A DNA stretch of 36,184 nucleotides from Candidatus Nitrosocaldus schleperae. Lineage in GTDB: Archaea; Thermoproteota; Nitrososphaeria; Nitrososphaerales; Nitrosocaldaceae. Location of the stretch: positions 1-36,184 of the forward strand of contig JABXGR010000006.1 of assembly GCA_013538805.1 (NCBI GenBank). The letters run 5' to 3'. Shown here in pieces: positions 31,436 through 36,184 of this stretch. Positions within the stretch are counted from its first letter, which is position 1. Every line of letters begins with the position of its first letter. A program made the translations under genes and the position numbers. The notes below the pieces were generated by a model. The model made no database searches and had not been told where the DNA came from. It saw only the letters and a program-made list of their open reading frames with translations.

Positions 31436-31774
31436 ATGCCTACAGAATACGATCTACCATTCAAACTATCGCTCATTGCAGGCATGATGATAATAGCAAA
31501 TGGTATCTGGACGTATATACAACTTGCATATGTTTATAGCATACCATTTTGGATACTCGAGTTCGCTAGTGTAATCTCTCTACTTGGTTATGGTATAGTT
31601 GTGATATTCAGTGCTATGAAACTGAAGGAGGATAACACTTCTGATAAGTTGCTATGGATAGCATTGATAATAGCATTCTCAATAGCAGGCTATAGCCCTT
31701 ACATAGGTACTGCTGGCACTATCCTTGGAGTGCTAGGTGGGGTTCTAGCCTTGAGACCCATGCTTAGAAGATAG
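31436..31774 (+). CDS. Small membrane protein, unknown function
   Basis: 112 residues with four predicted helices (about 9-29, 34-56, 68-83 and 87-106). The last is glycine-rich (IGTAGTILGVLGGVLALRPM), resembling the ending of short archaeal membrane proteins that finish LGGVLAL+. A TATA-like GATAAATTATC lies about 24 nt before the ATG, so leaderless. The next gene begins 28 nt downstream on the same strand and may be co-transcribed. Confidence 0.65.
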   Translation: MPTEYDLPFKLSLIAGMMIIANGIWTYIQLAYVYSIPFWILEFASVISLLGYGIVVIFSAMKLKEDNTSDKLLWIALIIAFSIAGYSPYIGTAGTILGVLGGVLALRPMLRR

Positions 31775-31802
31775 AAATAAGAGTTTCATCTAAATCTGCT
31801 AG

Positions 31803-32777
31803 ATGAGGGTATGTGTTACAGGAGCATCAGGCTTCATAGGTAGAGAGGTTGTTAAGCAACTTCACATGAAAGGCTATGATACAGTAGCCCTGGTAAGGGA
31901 TAGGAGTAAAGCACAATCTCTAGAGAGATATGCAGATATCCATACTATAGATCTTGTAGATGCTGATGCTAGTGTATTGAAGAATATAGTAGGTAGTTCA
32001 GATGCTGTTATCCATCTAGCAGCAAAGGTTAGATTCCATCCATACCATACGTTAAGGGCAATAATGGTTGATAGCACTGAGAGCATAGCAAGGATATGCA
32101 GAGAGCATGGTTCAAGGCTTGTTTATGTAAGTAGTATAGCAGCATATGGTAATGGTCATGGGATGATCATGGATGAGGAGAGTACATGCAATCCTGATAC
32201 TGGTTATGGAAGGGCAAAGTTGGAGGCTGAGAGGATAGTTATGGGTATGGTAAAGCAAGGGCTTGATGCACTAGTGCTTAGACCTGGCTACGTATATGGC
32301 TATAGCAATGGTCATAGCGATCCTATATCAAGGATGCTAAGGAATGGCAAGGTATTCTGGATAGGCGATGCTACAAACTACACTGGTGTTGTACATGTGC
32401 ATGACTGTGCAAGGGCACTGGTTGAGTGCCTCTCATACAATGGTAGTGTTAGGGTATTCAATCTAGTTGATGATGAACCTGTAAGATGGCTTGATTACCT
32501 AAACTATGCATGCTCCTTTCTAGGCATAGGAAGACCAGTGCTGCTACCTTACGCTCCTCTCAACGCTCTATCATACCTTATAGATGGCATTGCAAGGTTG
32601 ATCAACAAGGCTAGCGATATAAGCCCAGATCTCATGAGGGCAATAAGGTACTCAGCAAGATACAGCAATGCAAACCTGAAGCAGCATATGAACTTCAGGT
32701 TTGTATACCCAACATACAGGGATGGTTTAAGGCAGGTTGTAGATGAGATTAATAAGGATAGGAAGTATCAACATTAA
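31803..32777 (+). CDS. NAD-dependent epimerase/dehydratase (extended SDR)
   Basis: 324 residues. N-terminal Rossmann motif VTGASGFIG (G7, G10, G13), DAVIHLAAKVRFHP, YVSSIAAYGNG with catalytic Ser at 110-111, and YGRAK giving Y135-x3-K139. LRPGYVYG follows, the usual substrate-pocket strand. This is the extended-SDR pattern of nucleotide-sugar epimerases, dihydroflavonol reductases and 3-beta-hydroxysteroid dehydrogenase-like enzymes; the R+FHP segment and lack of further sugar genes leave the substrate open. It is probably co-transcribed with the small membrane protein upstream. Confidence 0.88.
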   Translation: MRVCVTGASGFIGREVVKQLHMKGYDTVALVRDRSKAQSLERYADIHTIDLVDADASVLKNIVGSSDAVIHLAAKVRFHPYHTLRAIMVDSTESIARICREHGSRLVYVSSIAAYGNGHGMIMDEESTCNPDTGYGRAKLEAERIVMGMVKQGLDALVLRPGYVYGYSNGHSDPISRMLRNGKVFWIGDATNYTGVVHVHDCARALVECLSYNGSVRVFNLVDDEPVRWLDYLNYACSFLGIGRPVLLPYAPLNALSYLIDGIARLINKASDISPDLMRAIRYSARYSNANLKQHMNFRFVYPTYRDGLRQVVDEINKDRKYQH

Positions 32778-32835
32778 CCTTAGAATGGGAATATTATAAC
32801 TTAAAGTTTTTACGTTCTATCTGCTTATATAGCAT

Positions 32836-34080
32836 ATGATGGCTGTGCGTGAACATATATGTGCTATGCTCATAATGCTGCTCATAACCTCCATAGGCAT
32901 AGGCATAGATGCAAATAATATAGCCTTGGCAAGTAACATACAACCATCCTATGCCAATGATATTATAAGCAATGGTGATGGTAGCAGGAACGATGATGGC
33001 TCTATACCATTACTTACATTCGATAGATCTGAGTACACACCATTCAGTACAGTTGGTATAATACTTCAGGATAGATCTAGGGATGTTAACCCAAATGCAG
33101 TTGATACTGTTAGCGTGATTGTTAAGGGCAGGAGTTCAAGCACTGTTGTTGTTAACCTAACTGAGACATCCAAGAGCAGTGGTGTATTCACTGGGAGCAT
33201 AAGGCTGAGCCCAAACCTATTGATATACAATGGTGATCTTGAGGCTAGGCGTGATGACTGGATAATTGCATTGTACAATACTACTATAGCAACATCAGCA
33301 AGGATAGTCTACAATGAGGCAAGACTTACATTCGATAGACAGTATTACTACTCCACAGACAAGGCAGAGATAAGGCTTGAGGAGCCTGAGGCTAACAGAG
33401 ACCCATATGCTAGGGATAAGGTAACTATCTTCCTTTGGTCTGATACAGATACCTCAGGGATTAGGGTAACGCTTGTTGAGACAGATGTAAATACTGGGGT
33501 ATTCACTGCCATGGTTAATCTAGTCTCAAGCAAGGGTGAGGAGCAACCTCAACGGCAACCTCAACAACTCCAACAACAACAGCAATCCATAAGGGTTACT
33601 GATAACGATAGGATAGTTGCAAGGTATCTAGATGATACACTCCCCTATCCTGTAAGGCTTGCAGCAGATGGTATAGTAACGGTTGAGATGAGGTATGTAA
33701 CTGCAGAGGCTGTATTTGGTACTGGTATAGCAGCAAGGGAGAGGATGCTAGTATCAAAGCCAGAGGTGATAACACAGTTTGGTGAGCAGATAAGAGTGTT
33801 ATCATTTGGTAGCAAGTTGGCGGTTAAGGTTGAGTTGCTAAACAAGCAGCCGATAGCGCAGGAGTTTGTATGTGTAGCACAGGTCAAGTACTCAGATGGT
33901 ACTGTAGCATCCATTAGCATGATAGCATCAGAGTTGGAGAGCAATACACGTGCAATAGTAACGCTACCATGGACCCCTGATAGGCAGGATACATACAGGA
34001 TAGAGGTATTTGTGTTAGATAATATAAGTAGACCAATAGCACTAGCCCCAATTCAGAGCATAGAGGTTGATGTTGTATGA
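32836..34080 (+). CDS. Secreted or surface protein with two tandem beta-sandwich repeats
   Basis: 414 residues beginning with a signal peptide (MMAVREHICAMLIMLLITSI, cleavage near an ALA or SYA site at about 33-42). Two repeats of about 120 residues follow, at 55-165 and 170-290. Each opens LTFDR..Y and contains a D..(R/N)..P.A.D.V.(V/I) block and the hallmark V.L.ET...(S/T)GVFT. These look like Ig-like modules of archaeal surface proteins. A Gln-rich linker (about 236-253) from CAA repeats interrupts the second repeat. The C-terminal 90 residues form another beta domain. No C-terminal membrane helix. It is encoded just before a transporter binding protein; a link is speculative. Confidence 0.65.
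   Translation: MMAVREHICAMLIMLLITSIGIGIDANNIALASNIQPSYANDIISNGDGSRNDDGSIPLLTFDRSEYTPFSTVGIILQDRSRDVNPNAVDTVSVIVKGRSSSTVVVNLTETSKSSGVFTGSIRLSPNLLIYNGDLEARRDDWIIALYNTTIATSARIVYNEARLTFDRQYYYSTDKAEIRLEEPEANRDPYARDKVTIFLWSDTDTSGIRVTLVETDVNTGVFTAMVNLVSSKGEEQPQRQPQQLQQQQQSIRVTDNDRIVARYLDDTLPYPVRLAADGIVTVEMRYVTAEAVFGTGIAARERMLVSKPEVITQFGEQIRVLSFGSKLAVKVELLNKQPIAQEFVCVAQVKYSDGTVASISMIASELESNTRAIVTLPWTPDRQDTYRIEVFVLDNISRPIALAPIQSIEVDVV
33541..33590 (+). repeat. CAA-type repeat encoding a Gln/Pro linker
   Basis: Imperfect CAACCTCAACGGCAACC and CAA units encode QPQRQPQQLQQQQQS within the second module of the surface protein. It is probably a flexible loop or linker. Confidence 0.75.
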
Positions 34081-34177
34081 TTTATATTTATAGTGATGGT
34101 TTCATCCTTTAAGCATTTTGACTTGCTCCCAAATACTGAAGGATAAAATTAATAGTGTTCTATCCAATAGTAGAAGG

Positions 34178-35203
34178 ATGAGATACACAGTTATAGTAGG
34201 CATAGTTGCATCAGCAGTTACAGTATCTGCACTACTCCTACTACTATCATCTGTGAAGGATGAGCATGCATCTGCAGCAACAAGGCTAAGGATAGGCTTA
34301 CAGGCAAATCTAACGCATGCCCCAGCACTTATAGCAAAGAGTAGCGATGCATTTAGCAAGGAGTTAAGCATGGATGTAGAGTATAGGATATTCAAGGCAG
34401 GTCCAGATACCATGTTTGCACTACTCACAGGACAGGTTGATATTGCATATACTGGTCCAATACCTGCAATTCAAGCATATCTAGCAAGTAATGGTTCTGT
34501 TAGGATAATAGCAGGGGTTACTGCAAATGGTGCAATGTTTGTAACCCGTGATAATATAAGTACAGTTGAAGATCTAAGGGGTAAGAGGTTTGGTACACCT
34601 CAGTATGGTAATACTCAAGATGTGATGCTAAGATCATACCTGCTAGAGCATGGACTAAGGCTGAAGGAGGATATGGGGGATATAAGCATAATAAATGCAA
34701 AGAACTCAGAACTCCTGCTACTCTTCAGGAAGCATGAGATAGATGGGTTATGGGTACCAGAGCCTTGGGCTAGTATGGCACTGAAGGAGCAGGGGAGCAG
34801 GCTCTTCCTTGATGAGAGAAGTATATGGCCAGATGGTAGGTTTGCAACTACAGTGCTTGTTGCTAGATCAGATCTTGTAGAGAGTAGCCCAGATTTGGTT
34901 AATAAAGTGCTTAGTGTTCATATCAATATCATAAGGTGGATGAATGAGAATAGGGACGAGGCATTAAGCATTACAAGTAGGGAGATAAAGAGCATAACAG
35001 GCCAATCCCTACCAGAGGATGTTGTGAAGAGTGCATTCTCATCCCTAGAGTTCACATACGATCCAATGCAAGGATCTGTAGAAGGTTATATAAGGAAGGG
35101 GAGGATGCTTGGGCTATTCCCTTCAGAGCATCTTCCTAGCAATCTATTCTATCATGATGGTTTGAAGAGCATAGTTGAGGAGATGAGCAATAAACAGAAT
35201 TAA
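34178..35203 (+). CDS. ABC transporter substrate-binding protein, TauA/SsuA/NrtA type
   Basis: 341 residues from the ATG at 34178. An N-terminal hydrophobic signal/anchor, MRYTVIVGIVASAVTVSALL, is followed by RLRIGLQANLTHAPALIAKS, the typical beginning of nitrate/sulfonate/taurine-type binding proteins. Other family blocks are FALLTGQVDIAYTGPIPAI, DLRGKRFGTPQYGNTQDV and EIDGLWVPEPWASM. It should capture a small anion or a vitamin precursor (sulfonate, nitrate, bicarbonate or pyrimidine types are all in this family). The frame is open from a TTG at 34118, which itself lies about 30 nt after a TATA-like element, so a 20-residue longer product is possible. The cognate ATPase follows after 66 nt. 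Confidence 0.87.
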   Translation: MRYTVIVGIVASAVTVSALLLLLSSVKDEHASAATRLRIGLQANLTHAPALIAKSSDAFSKELSMDVEYRIFKAGPDTMFALLTGQVDIAYTGPIPAIQAYLASNGSVRIIAGVTANGAMFVTRDNISTVEDLRGKRFGTPQYGNTQDVMLRSYLLEHGLRLKEDMGDISIINAKNSELLLLFRKHEIDGLWVPEPWASMALKEQGSRLFLDERSIWPDGRFATTVLVARSDLVESSPDLVNKVLSVHINIIRWMNENRDEALSITSREIKSITGQSLPEDVVKSAFSSLEFTYDPMQGSVEGYIRKGRMLGLFPSEHLPSNLFYHDGLKSIVEEMSNKQN

Positions 35204-35269
35204 ATGCATACATAACAATATTCAAATTATACTTAATATAAAGATGGTAAGCAGAAGTGGTAGATTGCC

Positions 35270-36064
35270 TTGGCCAAGTTGGAGGTAAGGAATGTAAGCA
35301 AGGTGTATAACAACTCAAATGGTATAGTTAAGGCAATAGATAATGTTAGCATGAGCGTTGAGGATGGCGAGTTTATATGCCTAGTTGGCCCTTCAGGATG
35401 TGGCAAGAGTACACTATTGAACATAATTGCAGGGCTAGAGAGCCCATCTGATGGAGAGATACTTCTAGATGGGAGATGCATAAGAGATACTGGTCCAGAT
35501 AGGATAATGATATTTCAGGAAGGAGCATTATTCCCATGGCTTACAATAATAGAGAATGTGGAGTTTGGGCTCAAGATGGCTGGGGTAGAGAAGGCAAGGA
35601 GGAGGGAACTTGCAATGCACTACCTTCAGTTGATGCAGTTGGATAAGTTTGCTAACTATTATGTGCACCAACTCTCTGGAGGTATGAAGCAGAGGGTAGC
35701 AATAGCAAGATCCCTTGTTATGGACCCTGAGGTTCTGCTCATGGATGAACCATTCGCTGCTCTAGATGCACAGACTAGAGATCTTCTACTCGTTGAACTC
35801 CAACTACTATGGCAGAAGACAAAGAAGACAATACTATTCGTTACACACAACATAGCAGAGTCTGTATGCCTTGCTGATAGAGTTATAGTATTCACGCATA
35901 GACCTGCTAGGGTTAAGAAGGAGGTTAGGGTAGATTACAGGAGGCCAAGGCTTATAGAGGATGCTAACTTGGGTAGGTATGCTAGCGAGGTTATAGAGGC
36001 TCTCAAGGGAGAGGTTATAGCAGCGATGAGGGAGGAGTACAAGAGTGCAGATGGTATAGTATGA
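35270..36064 (+). CDS. ABC transporter ATPase, SsuB/TauB/NrtD type
   Basis: 264 residues. Walker A GPSGCGKST, Q-loop FQEGALFPWLT, signature LSGGMKQRVAIARS, Walker B VLLMDEPFAALDAQTR and H-loop VTHNIAES are all intact. FPWLT and DEPFAALDAQTR are typical of the nitrate/sulfonate/taurine importers, which agrees with the binding protein just upstream. The start is unusual: a stop (TAG) lies three codons upstream, so only ATT at 35264 and TTG at 35270 or 35279 are available. TTG at 35270 is chosen; ATT at 35264 sits best relative to the TATA-like ACTTAATATAAAG. No permease lies between the two genes. Confidence 0.9.
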   Translation: MAKLEVRNVSKVYNNSNGIVKAIDNVSMSVEDGEFICLVGPSGCGKSTLLNIIAGLESPSDGEILLDGRCIRDTGPDRIMIFQEGALFPWLTIIENVEFGLKMAGVEKARRRELAMHYLQLMQLDKFANYYVHQLSGGMKQRVAIARSLVMDPEVLLMDEPFAALDAQTRDLLLVELQLLWQKTKKTILFVTHNIAESVCLADRVIVFTHRPARVKKEVRVDYRRPRLIEDANLGRYASEVIEALKGEVIAAMREEYKSADGIV

Positions 36065-36082
36065 TGAAAGAGTAAAGCAGAT

Positions 36083-36091
36083 AAGGTTAAA
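36083..36091 (+). promoter_or_regulatory. TATA-like box before the last, partial gene
   Basis: AAGGTTAAAT is centred about 27 nt before ATGATG at 36114, matching the leaderless spacing seen elsewhere in the window. Confidence 0.35.
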
Positions 36092-36113
36092 TGGAATCCC
36101 CTTCACTATTCTT

Positions 36114-36184
36114 ATGATGTCTAGCAAGAATGCATCACACTACTCCTCCTCCTACTCATCTCTTACTCCTATATCACCTACACA
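36114..36184 (+). CDS. Start of a further gene, possibly the ABC permease (partial)
   Basis: From ATGATG at 36114 the frame stays open to the window end (23 codons), giving a Ser/Tyr/Thr-rich N-terminus MMSSKNASHYSSSYSSLTPI. It lies 49 nt after the ATPase stop on the same strand and has an upstream AT box. The importer still lacks a permease, so this is the natural candidate, but the visible residues carry no family signal. Confidence 0.4.
   Translation, partial: MMSSKNASHYSSSYSSLTPISPT

Overview
The window looks like a chromosomal segment of a moderately AT-rich archaeon, most likely a member of the Thaumarchaeota (Nitrososphaeria) and possibly a thermophilic one. The domain call rests on ribosomal proteins S24e and S27ae, an archaeal-type ApgM phosphoglycerate mutase, a Trm14-like THUMP methyltransferase, an archaeal-type AspRS, a GvpD/KaiC-like ATPase and DUF2203. 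It also rests on promoters in which a TATA-like box sits about 25-28 nt before the start codon, as expected for leaderless mRNAs. Strong use of AGG/AGA (Arg) and ATA (Ile) codons suggests a thermophile. The lineage is inferred from gene content; there is no rRNA or amo marker here.

Layout. 1-5.2 kb: the start of a coiled-coil DUF3782-type gene with 75-bp internal repeats, purM, a GvpD/KaiC-like ATPase, a CorA Mg2+ channel and an NTF2-like protein. 5.3-10.2 kb: a branched-chain amino acid cluster, ilvB-ilvN-leuA plus a leuB-like dehydrogenase. 10.2-12.5 kb: an isolated PD-(D/E)XK-type nuclease-like gene of different base composition, a Cys-rich membrane protein and aspS. 12.6-17.1 kb: an ABC-2 type exporter pair, then an OppD-OppF pair without permeases. 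17.1-22.2 kb: a GNAT enzyme, two small membrane proteins (one ending in a C2H2 finger), a GalT-like enzyme, apgM and DUF309. 22.3-25.8 kb: the S24e-S27ae operon facing a two-gene operon of an HExxH metallopeptidase-like protein and a nucleotidyltransferase/winged-helix/protein-kinase fusion. 25.8-28.3 kb: Trm14-like, DUF2203 and a MenA/UbiA prenyltransferase. 28.4-29.7 kb: a membrane-anchored exported protein that appears split by a frameshift. 29.8-32.8 kb: aldo/keto reductase, Lrp/AsnC regulator, small membrane protein, SDR epimerase. 32.8-36.2 kb: an exported two-repeat protein, a TauA/SsuA-type binding protein, its ATPase, and the first codons of another gene.

Three patterns cut across the genes. 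First, many housekeeping proteins carry short low-complexity inserts encoded by imperfect microsatellites: Lys/Gly in PurM, Ser/Asn in LeuA and the ABC permease, Asp/Lys in OppF, Asp/Asn/Gly in GalT, His/Asn in the kinase fusion, Gln in the exported protein. Second, start codons usually lie one TATA-to-TSS distance downstream of an AT-rich box, which was used here to choose starts. Third, at three divergent gene pairs a single AT core could serve both directions.

The best candidate for something undescribed is the metallopeptidase plus nucleotidyltransferase-kinase operon at 23.1-25.8 kb. No tRNA, rRNA, CRISPR array, transposase or integrase was seen. No gene-free stretch exceeds 300 bases.
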